Assembly (NCBI RefSeq): GCF_002165625.1
Contig: NZ_NGNS01000001.1
Coordinates: 186,001-250,000, forward strand
Length of the DNA: 64,000 nucleotides
Source: Neiella marina
Lineage (GTDB): Bacteria > Pseudomonadota > Gammaproteobacteria > Enterobacterales > Neiellaceae
Direction of reading: 5' to 3'
This document shows, piece by piece, positions 54,459 through 64,000 of this stretch. The position numbers and the translations under genes are program-made. The notes beneath the pieces were generated by a model that did not search any database, had not been told where the DNA came from, and was given only the letters and a program-made list of their open reading frames with translations. The first letter of the stretch is position 1; every line of letters starts with the position of its first letter.

Positions 54459-55976
54459 ATGACCACCAGTAATCACGATTTGTTTGCCGCCATCGATTTA
54501 GGCTCAAACAGTTTTCACATGCTGGTGGTTCGCCAAGTTGCCGGCACCGTTCAAACCGTTGCCAAGATCAAACGAAAAGTGCGGCTAGCAGCAGGCCTTG
54601 ATGACAATCTCGTGTTGTCAGCAGAGGCTATGGAGCGAGGCTTCGACTGCCTGAAACTGTTTGCTGAACGGTTACAATTTATTCCCACCGCGAACGTACG
54701 CATCGTCGCAACCGCTACCATTCGATTAGCCAACAATGGCCCAGATTTTATTGCTCAGGCGGAACAAATTACCGGTAATCAAATCGAGGTCATTAGCGGA
54801 GAACAAGAGGCCCACTTTGTTTACCAAGGTGCCGCCTACACATCGGCCGGCAGCGATCAGCGATTGGTCATTGATATCGGCGGAGCCAGTACTGAACTTA
54901 TCATTGGTCAAGGCGTCGACATTCATCAAGCGGTGAGTCTCGACATGGGTTGCGTCCGCTTTACCGAACAATACTTTGCTGATGGTTTATTCAACCAATT
55001 GAGTTTTACTGCGGCGGTCAACGAAGCCAAGCAAATCGTTGCGCCATTGGTAGAAAACTATCAGTACATCGGTTGGCACCAAGCCTTGGGCGCATCAGGT
55101 ACCTTGCGCGCCATTCAAGAAGTGTTGCTGGCCAATGGCTATGATGATGTGATTACTCTGGATTTGCTTCATCAACTACAGCAGCGCGTGGTATCTGCAA
55201 GGAAACTAAGCCTGCTGACCATTGATGGTCTAAAAGAGGAGCGCAAGCCCGTGTTCGCTGGCGGCTTGGCGATTCTAACGGGGCTGTTTGAAGAATTGGC
55301 AATTAGCAATTTGCGTATCTCTGGTGGAGCGCTCCGCGAGGGCTTGGTCTACGGCATGCTGAACGTCACTGCCGGTGATGATGTCCGAAAACGCACCTTA
55401 AGCAACCTGGCCAAAAAATATCATTTAGATAAGCAGCATGGCGAGCAATGCCGGCAAGCGGCATTGGCTTTATGTGAACAGTTTGAACAACACTGGCCAA
55501 TTACCGAAGACGGCAAAGCAATGCTGGCTTGCGCTGCGCAATTACATGAAATCGGCTTCACCATTGGTTTCGTCAATGGTCATCAGCATGGCGCCTATAT
55601 TCTTAGCCATACCAATCAGCCCGGCTTTTCAACCAGCCAGCAAGTTCTCGTCGCTACGCTGCTTGGAGCCAGCAAGGGCCACATAACAACCGCTACATTC
55701 AGCCAGTTACAGGGTTACGACAGCGAACAGGTAGCCGCTCTGGCGCGAATTCTGCGTTGGGCCATGATCCTTACCAGTCATCGTTCAAATCGACTGCTGT
55801 TGCCAGAGCGCATTGAGTGCGACGGCCACAGCGTACAATGGCAAATGCCGCAAGGCTGGCAGAAGCAGCACCCATTAACCGCAGCAAACTTAGCTGAGGA
55901 AAGCCACTTTCAGACCGATGCAGGTTTGCCTTTTCAATTGATTGAAGCCAAAGTCAGCGAGCCATCAGAAGCTTGA
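54459..55976 (+). CDS. gppA: Exopolyphosphatase/guanosine pentaphosphate phosphatase (GppA/Ppx)
   Basis: 505 aa from the ATG at 54459; an in-frame start inside rhlB (54381) is rejected. ASKHA-fold phosphatase with AAIDLGSNSFHMLVV near the start and the second phosphate motif VIDIGGASTELIIG. A C-terminal HD-like region (about 320-470, AAQLHEIGFTIG) is present. It converts pppGpp to ppGpp and can cut polyphosphate. Position after rhlB favours the GppA name over Ppx; sequence alone does not separate them. Confidence 0.94.
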   Translation: MTTSNHDLFAAIDLGSNSFHMLVVRQVAGTVQTVAKIKRKVRLAAGLDDNLVLSAEAMERGFDCLKLFAERLQFIPTANVRIVATATIRLANNGPDFIAQAEQITGNQIEVISGEQEAHFVYQGAAYTSAGSDQRLVIDIGGASTELIIGQGVDIHQAVSLDMGCVRFTEQYFADGLFNQLSFTAAVNEAKQIVAPLVENYQYIGWHQALGASGTLRAIQEVLLANGYDDVITLDLLHQLQQRVVSARKLSLLTIDGLKEERKPVFAGGLAILTGLFEELAISNLRISGGALREGLVYGMLNVTAGDDVRKRTLSNLAKKYHLDKQHGEQCRQAALALCEQFEQHWPITEDGKAMLACAAQLHEIGFTIGFVNGHQHGAYILSHTNQPGFSTSQQVLVATLLGASKGHITTATFSQLQGYDSEQVAALARILRWAMILTSHRSNRLLLPERIECDGHSVQWQMPQGWQKQHPLTAANLAEESHFQTDAGLPFQLIEAKVSEPSEA

Positions 55977-56132
55977 AACGAACAACTGACTAATCACAGG
56001 CATTGATGGTAGCCAGCCCAGTCTGCGCTGACCTTCACTGTCAACGTAATGCAGTTGCCCAGTTGTGCAGGCTGCCAGCGATACTGACAGCAACACAATA
56101 AATCCCTTGTAGCAAGTCACTAGGCAGGCAAA

Positions 56133-58642
<2,510 letters not shown>

Positions 58643-58653
58643 TCAACATCCTG

Positions 58654-59241
58654 TTATTCTAAGCGCTTCGCTCGACTGGTGCGGCTCGAGCCTTCCTTGC
58701 GCAAGTAGAACGACCCTAAAGTACCGCGCTCAATGATGACAGTATCACCCTTGGATATTCGCGGCCCCTTGGATTGCAGCTTCCAACGCTGTTCGTTATC
58801 CAAACCAAGCGTCAGCTTGCCATAGGCATCCTTACTCACAGCGGTGACAATGCCAGTAATAGCCTCCAGCTTTTTTACTTCTTGTTTAATAATTTGTTGC
58901 TCAAGGCCAAATTGCTCTTCCGGCGACGAATCAACGGTCACCACAGGCTCGGCATCAACATGACCAGAGACCATCGCCGCTGCTTGCGATTGTTCTGCTG
59001 GCACCATCGCAGCAGCGAGCTCAGAAGATTGCTCCGACGGGCCAAGGCTATCTTCACTGATCGTCGTTGTCGCTGCGGTCAAACCATAGCGTGCACCGAT
59101 TCTGTCGTAGCACAATAGCCTTTGCTGATCATTTTTAACCGAGGCACACAGCTGCCACTCAGCCTGCCAGTCTTGGCCATTTGCCATCGATGTAACGATC
59201 ATCAAACCCAAAGCCGACAAAACGACATTAGCTTTTAACAT
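58654..59241 (-). CDS. Exported RLxCYD-motif protein of unknown function
   Basis: 195 aa from the ATG at 59241, chosen because GAGGAA precedes it; a longer start at 59268 is inside tatC. Signal peptide (about 1-22, ends SMANGQ), then the motif [18 protein letters not shown], found near the N-terminus of several secreted or type VI-associated proteins and here probably a disulfide pair. A Ser/Glu/Ala-rich middle leads to a small basic beta domain ([18 protein letters not shown]). The start overlaps the tatC end by 14 bp, so it is translated with the Tat operon. Export itself looks Sec-type (no twin arginine). Confidence 0.82.
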   Translation of the reverse strand: MLKANVVLSALGLMIVTSMANGQDWQAEWQLCASVKNDQQRLLCYDRIGARYGLTAATTTISEDSLGPSEQSSELAAAMVPAEQSQAAAMVSGHVDAEPVVTVDSSPEEQFGLEQQIIKQEVKKLEAITGIVTAVSKDAYGKLTLGLDNEQRWKLQSKGPRISKGDTVIIERGTLGSFYLRKEGSSRTSRAKRLE

Positions 59242-59983
59242 CAGATTCCTCTTCATTCTGCTCTTCACGCTTGCGACTATAGAGTGATGACATCAACACC
59301 CCTAACTCAAACAACAGCCACATGGGTAAAGCCAGTAGAGTTTGGGAAATGACATCTGGCGGCGTTAGCAGCATTCCAATAACAAACGCTGCAACAATAA
59401 CATAAGGGCGTTTTTTGCGCAGTGATGCAGGCGATGTCACGCCACTCACGCACAACAAAATAACCGCAATCGGGATTTCGAACGCTAAACCGAAGGCAAA
59501 AAGAATCTTCAGCACGAAATCAAGATAACTGGAAATATCGGTCGCAATCACCACATCATCAGGAGCTACGCTGGTGAAGAAACTGAATGCCAGCGGAAAC
59601 ACCACATAAAAAGCGAACGCAATACCGCCATAGAACAACAATACGCTCATCATCAATAGCGGAATAGCTAACCGTCGCTCGTGACGATAAAGACCGGGAG
59701 CAATAAATCCCCAAGCCTGATGCAGAACGACCGGCATTGCTAACGCCATGGCGACGACGATGGTGAGCTTAAAAGGAGTAAAAAAAGGTGCCGCCACATT
59801 GGTGGCAATCATATTGCTGCCTTCTGGCAACTGAGCAATAAGCGGCTCGGCAATCCAATGATACAAATCATTGGCAAAGTAAACGAGGCCAAGAAAAATC
59901 ACCAATATCGCAATGACCGCTCTTAATAGTCGAGAACGTAATTCGATTAGGTGAGTGATTAGCGGAACACTATTATCCGTCAT
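59228..59983 (-). CDS. tatC: Sec-independent protein translocase TatC
   Basis: 251 aa from the ATG at 59983, 11 bp inside the tatB end; a longer frame is not supported. Six membrane helices; the N-terminal [15 protein letters not shown] and the [26 protein letters not shown] block bind the twin-arginine signal. TatC is the receptor of the Tat pathway, which exports folded proteins. tatD does not follow; an RLxCYD protein takes its place in this operon. Confidence 0.96.
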   Translation of the reverse strand: MTDNSVPLITHLIELRSRLLRAVIAILVIFLGLVYFANDLYHWIAEPLIAQLPEGSNMIATNVAAPFFTPFKLTIVVAMALAMPVVLHQAWGFIAPGLYRHERRLAIPLLMMSVLLFYGGIAFAFYVVFPLAFSFFTSVAPDDVVIATDISSYLDFVLKILFAFGLAFEIPIAVILLCVSGVTSPASLRKKRPYVIVAAFVIGMLLTPPDVISQTLLALPMWLLFELGVLMSSLYSRKREEQNEEESDVKS

Positions 59984-60344
59984 CACGAGGACTCTTTGTC
60001 TGAGGAGGCGTGGTCGCAGATTGTTGCGCTTGGCGGTCAGCTGACACATCTGCCTGATATGGACGTTGCACAGACTCTGCGGCCGACTTCAGTTCATCGA
60101 CTGAGCGTTGCAAATCAGGTGACAGGTTATCCATCCCCTGTTGCTCGGCTTTCTTCAGGTTTTGCTGAAGTTCATGGATATGCAGTTCCTGACTGATTTC
60201 GTCTTTGACATTAGTCGCCATGGCCCTAACCGAGCGAATCCAGCCAATCACTGTTCGCAAAGCACCGGGTAGGCGCTCTGGTCCCAGCACAATGAGGCCC
60301 AGAACGGCAATGACGCCGAGTTCCCAAAAGCCAATGTCAAACAT
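59973..60344 (-). CDS. tatB: Twin-arginine translocase subunit TatB
   Basis: 123 aa. Short membrane helix at residues 5-21 ([19 protein letters not shown]), then the amphipathic helix and a variable Pro/Gln-rich cytoplasmic end. The LGPERLPG motif separates TatB from TatA. It works with TatC in substrate recognition. It overlaps tatC by 11 bp and follows tatA by 6 bp. Confidence 0.95.
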   Translation of the reverse strand: MFDIGFWELGVIAVLGLIVLGPERLPGALRTVIGWIRSVRAMATNVKDEISQELHIHELQQNLKKAEQQGMDNLSPDLQRSVDELKSAAESVQRPYQADVSADRQAQQSATTPPQTKSPRDDG

Positions 60345-60350
60345 GGTCTA

Positions 60351-60587
60351 TTACTTCTTTGGCGTCTCAGATTTCTGTGATGTGAAATCTGCGTCCTGCT
60401 CAGTTTGGCTTTGATCGGTGAGCTGCTCATTCTTCTGCTGCTCGGTTTTGTCGTCGCTGACAGACTCTTTAAATCCTTTGATGGCAGAGCCTAAATCACT
60501 GCCCAAGCCACGCAACTTCTTCGTTCCAAACAGCAGCGCAACGATCACTGCAATAATCAAAAGTTGCCAAATGCTGATTCCACCCAT
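60351..60587 (-). CDS. tatA: Twin-arginine translocase subunit TatA
   Basis: 78 aa from the ATG at 60587; the open frame extends much further upstream into ubiB but only this start begins with [20 protein letters not shown], the TatA membrane helix, followed by the [14 protein letters not shown] amphipathic helix with the conserved FG(T/S)KKL turn. TatA rings form the translocation pore. First gene of tatABC, 68 bp after ubiB. Confidence 0.95.
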   Translation of the reverse strand: MGGISIWQLLIIAVIVALLFGTKKLRGLGSDLGSAIKGFKESVSDDKTEQQKNEQLTDQSQTEQDADFTSQKSETPKK

Positions 60588-60655
60588 GGTGACAGTCCTA
60601 TTATCGATGGTTAAAAAATCTTCGCTATTATAAAGGGCTAGGTATACACCAGCTA

Positions 60656-62296
60656 CTACTGACGATTCAACCAAAGCCCCCGCACCCAACATATTGCGGC
60701 TGCAGCCAAAACACCAGTTAATTCTGGCCAACTCACAGTATCGTGAACAAGGCCTGCACAAATGGCCAGTACCCCTGCAGTCGTTAACCAGTAAAACGAA
60801 CGAGCTTGGCGTTGGCGCCATTGGGTCATTTGTTGCGCTGATTGCTGGTGCTGCTCCGTAAACCGTTGCACGGCCTGCAACGAGTCGTAGATCAGGTTTG
60901 GCATCTCAGGCAGTTTTTCGCCCCAGAATGGCGCGTTTTCCTTAATATCGCGCCACACAGCTTTGGGCCCTATCTGCAACTGCATCCAATCTTCCAAGAA
61001 CGGCTTGGCGGTCTTCCACAAATCCAGTTGTGGATACAGTTGTCGCCCTAGCCCCTCAATATAAAGCAATGTTTTTTCGAGTAAAACAAGCTGAGGTTGA
61101 ACTTCCATATTGAAACGGCGCGCAGTATTAAACAAGTTAATTAAAACGTGACCGAAGGAAATCTCCGCCAATGGTTTCTGAAAAATCGGCTCACAAACCG
61201 TGCGAATGGCAAACTCAAATTCTTCTACGTTAGTATCTGACGGCACCCAACCTGAAGCCACATGCAATTCGGCAACTTTACGATAGTCACGATTGAAAAA
61301 GGCTAAAAAGTTCTCAGCTAAATAACGTTTATCTTCCCGATTCAAGGTTCCGACAATACCGAAATCAACCCCAATATACATAGGGTCGTCGGGATGTTGC
61401 CGCGAGACAAAAATATTACCCGGATGCATGTCGGCATGAAAAAATGAATCGCGAAACACCTGGGTAAAGAACACTTCAACACCGCGCTCGGCTAGACGCT
61501 CCATGTTGGTCCCTTGCGCTTCCAATGCCGCAATATCACTCACCGGAATACCGTCGATACGCTCCATCACCAACACATTTTGGCGGCAAAAATCAGCATA
61601 TATTTCAGGAACATAAAGACTATCAGAGCCTTCAAAGTTACGTCTTAGTTGAATGCCATTGGCCGCTTCTCGCATCAAGTCGAGTTCATCAAACAGGGTC
61701 TTGCGATATTCACTAACCACTTCTTTGGGTCGCAACCGCTTACCATCGGGCAGAAACTGTTCCGCCAATCCGGCAAACATTTGCATTACCGAGATATCAG
61801 CATCAATCACTTTGCCGATACCCGGACGAATAACTTTGACCACCACACTCAACTGCTGGTTATCAAGGGTCAACTTGGCACCGTGAACCTGGGCAACAGA
61901 AGCCGAGGCCAACGGCTCCGATTCGAACGAATCAAATACCTGCTCTAAGGTTTTGCCATAAGCTTGCTCGATTTGCTGACGGGCTTGCGATTCATCAAAA
62001 GGTGCAACTCGATCCTGTAGCTTTGCCAATTCCTCGGCAAACGCATCGGGCAGCAGATCGCGGCGGGTCGACAGCATTTGGCCAAATTTGACAAAGACTG
62101 GACCGAGCTCCTCGAGCGCTAGACGAAATCGAGCGGCATCCGAGGCCTCTTGATGGCGAGGACGAAACCACAACACAATGATCCGCCCATAGCGGACATA
62201 CCAAGGTAGCCAGCTCTCAGGAAATAGTCGGTCAAGCCGGTATTGCCAAAAAATTTTAGTGATTTGATATAGCCGGCGATGTTGCTTGATTAGCAT
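60656..62296 (-). CDS. ubiB: Ubiquinone biosynthesis atypical kinase UbiB
   Basis: 546 aa. ADCK/UbiB family: KxGQ motif [12 protein letters not shown] (about 68-78), Ala-rich loop [10 protein letters not shown] (about 130-139), and the DFG at about residue 308 (VDFGIVG). Two C-terminal membrane helices (about 500-545) anchor it to the inner membrane. It acts as an ATPase that supports extraction or delivery of hydrophobic ubiquinone intermediates to the soluble Ubi complex. The conserved ubiE-ubiJ-ubiB-tat order is present. Confidence 0.97.
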   Translation of the reverse strand: MLIKQHRRLYQITKIFWQYRLDRLFPESWLPWYVRYGRIIVLWFRPRHQEASDAARFRLALEELGPVFVKFGQMLSTRRDLLPDAFAEELAKLQDRVAPFDESQARQQIEQAYGKTLEQVFDSFESEPLASASVAQVHGAKLTLDNQQLSVVVKVIRPGIGKVIDADISVMQMFAGLAEQFLPDGKRLRPKEVVSEYRKTLFDELDLMREAANGIQLRRNFEGSDSLYVPEIYADFCRQNVLVMERIDGIPVSDIAALEAQGTNMERLAERGVEVFFTQVFRDSFFHADMHPGNIFVSRQHPDDPMYIGVDFGIVGTLNREDKRYLAENFLAFFNRDYRKVAELHVASGWVPSDTNVEEFEFAIRTVCEPIFQKPLAEISFGHVLINLFNTARRFNMEVQPQLVLLEKTLLYIEGLGRQLYPQLDLWKTAKPFLEDWMQLQIGPKAVWRDIKENAPFWGEKLPEMPNLIYDSLQAVQRFTEQHQQSAQQMTQWRQRQARSFYWLTTAGVLAICAGLVHDTVSWPELTGVLAAAAICWVRGLWLNRQ

Positions 62297-62345
62297 TATG
62301 AGTAGGCTCTCCGAACAGCAAAGCAGCAGTTGAATATTTTGTTTA

Positions 62346-62942
62346 TCATGACGTTAACTTCTCAACGCGCTCACTCAAACGCTGGCAACGAGACGTCAGT
62401 TCATCGACTTGGCGGCTAAATTGGCGAAACTCAGCAGAGGCGGGAAGCCAATGAATTTCATCTTGCAGATACTCTTGCACATCCACCTCCATGGTTTGCT
62501 TGCGATCACCAGCCCAGCGCTCAAGCCGTTTCAAGCTTGATACCAATAAATGCGCGGGGACGTCGCCAATGCGCTGCGACAACCACTCTTCACTGTCGAA
62601 CTGAATATTGCTCAGTGCCTCGGCAATCTGACTGGCAACTTTGACATCGCCATCAACGAAAACCATCTCGGTTTTTAATAGCTCGGGCAATCGTTCGCTG
62701 TATTTCAGTTGTCGCAATGCGTCGAGTGAACCTCGAATCCGACAATCGACCGCTTGTTCAGTCAGAGGTTGCAGACGCAAGCGTTCACCGACTTCAATCA
62801 ATAACGCAATTGGCACATCTGAACACTCAATCGCTAACTTGGCGCCTTTAATACGTAGCAGGCTAGCTGCCATCGGATGCTGGCTACAATAGGCAGCCAG
62901 TACCTTATCCGCCAGCGATATGGCAAACGCTTGAAACATCAT
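62346..62942 (-). CDS. ubiJ: Ubiquinone biosynthesis accessory factor UbiJ
   Basis: 198 aa with an N-terminal SCP2 sterol-carrier-like domain (about 15-115, [20 protein letters not shown]) and a C-terminal coiled coil (about 165-198). UbiJ with UbiK scaffolds the lipid-handling Ubi metabolon. Its ATG lies 3 bp after the ubiE stop, so it is co-translated. No enzyme motif is expected. Confidence 0.94.
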   Translation of the reverse strand: MMFQAFAISLADKVLAAYCSQHPMAASLLRIKGAKLAIECSDVPIALLIEVGERLRLQPLTEQAVDCRIRGSLDALRQLKYSERLPELLKTEMVFVDGDVKVASQIAEALSNIQFDSEEWLSQRIGDVPAHLLVSSLKRLERWAGDRKQTMEVDVQEYLQDEIHWLPASAEFRQFSRQVDELTSRCQRLSERVEKLTS

Positions 62943-62945
62943 GAA

Positions 62946-63701
62946 TTAGAACTTGAAGCCACGGTGGAGGGCAACAATACCGCCACTAAGGTTAAAATAA
63001 CTGACTTCGTCAAATCCGACATCGCGCATCATTTGGGCTAACGTTTGCTGATCTGGATGCATGCGAATGGACTCGGCGAGGTATTGATAGCTTTCACTGT
63101 CATTTGCAACCAGCTCCCCCATTTTGGGTAACAACTTAAAGGAGTAGGCGTCATAGACCTTGTTTAGCCAGTCAAACTGAGGTTTGGAAAATTCCAATAC
63201 CAACAGCCGCCCGCCGGGCTTCAAAACTCGCAACATGGACGCAAGCGCATTGCTTTTCTCAGTGACATTACGCAGGCCAAAACCAATGGTGATGACATCA
63301 AAATGGTTATCGGGGAATGGCAGCGCTTCGGCATTGGCTTGAACAAACTCAACATTTCCAACAACGCCTCGGTCTCTTAGTTTGGCTTTGCCAACTTTCA
63401 ACATGGAGCCATTAATGTCAGCCAACACGACTTGTCCCTTAGGCCCCACTCGCTTTGACATCAGCGCGGTGATATCGCCTGTGCCACCGGCAATATCCAA
63501 TACTCGATCACCACTTTTAACGCCACTGCACTCACGGGCAAATAGCTTCCATACTCGATGGACCCCAAATGACATCAAGTCATTCATCACATCGTACTTA
63601 TCCGCCACTGAGTGAAATACGTCCGCAACCAGCGAAACTTTGTCTTCTTTTGCTACCTGGCGATAACCAAAATGGGTCGTCGCAGATGTTGAGTCAGTCA
63701 T
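62946..63701 (-). CDS. ubiE: Ubiquinone/menaquinone C-methyltransferase UbiE
   Basis: 251 aa from the ATG at 63701, the E. coli length; a longer frame to 63767 is rejected, and AAGG precedes the chosen start. SAM-dependent methyltransferase: motif [12 protein letters not shown], the UbiE signature [17 protein letters not shown], and the NPxSF-like C-terminal block with PHRGFKF-type end (VALHRGFKF). It adds the C-methyl group in both ubiquinone and menaquinone synthesis. First gene of the ubiE-ubiJ-ubiB-tat unit. Confidence 0.98.
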   Translation of the reverse strand: MTDSTSATTHFGYRQVAKEDKVSLVADVFHSVADKYDVMNDLMSFGVHRVWKLFARECSGVKSGDRVLDIAGGTGDITALMSKRVGPKGQVVLADINGSMLKVGKAKLRDRGVVGNVEFVQANAEALPFPDNHFDVITIGFGLRNVTEKSNALASMLRVLKPGGRLLVLEFSKPQFDWLNKVYDAYSFKLLPKMGELVANDSESYQYLAESIRMHPDQQTLAQMMRDVGFDEVSYFNLSGGIVALHRGFKF

Positions 63702-63904
63702 GAGAAAGCCTTGTCGATAAGTTATCGGCGATTGTAACGGAACCGGCGCAACGGAGAAAGACCGCAACCATGGCTGAGCTTAATAACCACAGGTTCCGTT
63801 TGAAGCCCATAAGCGAATGGAACTTCCAACAAGTTGTGAGCATCCAAAAACTATTGCAATTGTGTTGGCGAAGTTTTCAACGAATCGTCAAAAACTAACT
63901 ATAA

Positions 63905-63923
63905 CTTAATGATTATCCTTAAT
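63905..63923 (+). promoter_or_regulatory. Fur-box-like sequence upstream of the last partial gene
   Basis: CTTAATGATTATCCTTAAT matches 13 of 19 bases of the Fur consensus GATAATGATAATCATTATC. It lies about 31 bp before a predicted GTG start, a position fitting repression. A 13/19 score in an AT-rich gap can arise by chance. Confidence 0.3.
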
Positions 63924-63954
63924 TATCAGTTACAACAACCGTCGGAGAAACGCT

Positions 63955-64000
63955 GTGCTCGAATCGTTCCTGAATCAACTAAACGACGCCTCGAATTCAT
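63955..64000 (+). CDS. 5' end of an unidentified gene, cut by the window edge
   Basis: A GTG at 63955 with GGAG 7 bp upstream opens a frame (MLESFLNQLNDASNS) to the window end. About 15 codons are too few to name a family; the amphipathic start is seen in several membrane transporters, among others. It is divergent from ubiE, and a Fur-like site lies upstream. Confidence 0.4.
   Translation, partial: MLESFLNQLNDASNS

Overview
The window is a stretch of core chromosome from a free-living, motile gammaproteobacterium, most like the marine Alteromonadales/Shewanella side of the class. The evidence is the set of E. coli-like neighbourhoods (crp, prkB and yheU; yheS, yheV, slyX and fkpA; rsd-hemE; lptM-lysA-dapF-DUF484-xerC-yigB-uvrD; cyaY/cyaA/hemCDXY; ubiD-fre; rho/trxA/rhlB/gppA; ubiE-ubiJ-ubiB-tatABC), the class I adenylate cyclase with a near-identical CRP, and several chemoreceptors and diguanylate cyclases. 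Base composition looks close to 50% GC throughout. I see no rRNA, tRNA, CRISPR, prophage, transposase or integron; the only recombinase is chromosomal XerC. Genus and species cannot be read from the window.

Layout. 1-3.6 kb: end of an argD/astC aminotransferase, astA, astD and a DUF1338 dioxygenase-like gene (arginine succinyltransferase pathway). 3.6-7.2 kb: small membrane protein, crp and a 666-aa chemoreceptor. 7.2-13.5 kb: prkB, yheU, an unknown Gln-rich protein, yheS, yheV, slyX, a WD40 lipoprotein and fkpA. 13.5-16 kb: rsd, a structured non-coding gap that may hold a small RNA, and hemE. 16-26.2 kb: yeaD, a DUF3630-like gene, selO, aqpZ, recQ, a fructosamine kinase, a voltage-gated-type ion channel, a GAF-GGDEF cyclase, and a LysR gene coupled to a DUF1461 membrane protein. 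26.3-29.8 kb: azoR, pirin, a hotdog thioesterase, rarD and a DUF805 protein. 30-33.7 kb: two tandem Cache chemoreceptors of equal length. 33.7-40.6 kb: the lptM to uvrD operon on the minus strand. 40.7-48.6 kb: cyaY, cyaA, hemCDXY. 47.9-57.1 kb: fre, ubiD, an unknown exported protein, rho, trxA, rhlB, gppA, hemB. 57.1-63.7 kb: a 7TM-GGDEF cyclase, an RLxCYD exported protein, tatCBA, ubiB, ubiJ, ubiE. The window ends in the first codons of an unidentified plus-strand gene.

How the genes work together. Tetrapyrrole synthesis is spread over three places (hemB, hemCD with hemX/hemY, hemE), and ubiquinone synthesis over two (ubiD; ubiE/J/B). The cAMP circuit is complete (cyaA plus crp). Chemotaxis and c-di-GMP signalling are represented by three MCPs and two GGDEF proteins, both with an RxxD inhibitory site. 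One of these cyclase genes overlaps hemB in a TAATG junction.

No unmistakably new multi-gene system is present. The points most worth following are: a minus-strand structured RNA candidate between rsd and hemE; an ion channel whose pore filter (TFEDWTD) resembles engineered calcium-selective forms of bacterial sodium channels; a 71-bp perfectly identical block in otherwise diverged tandem chemoreceptors; an inverted repeat framing a CRP-like site between cyaA and hemC; and the hairpins between trxA and rho and between the tandem MCP genes.
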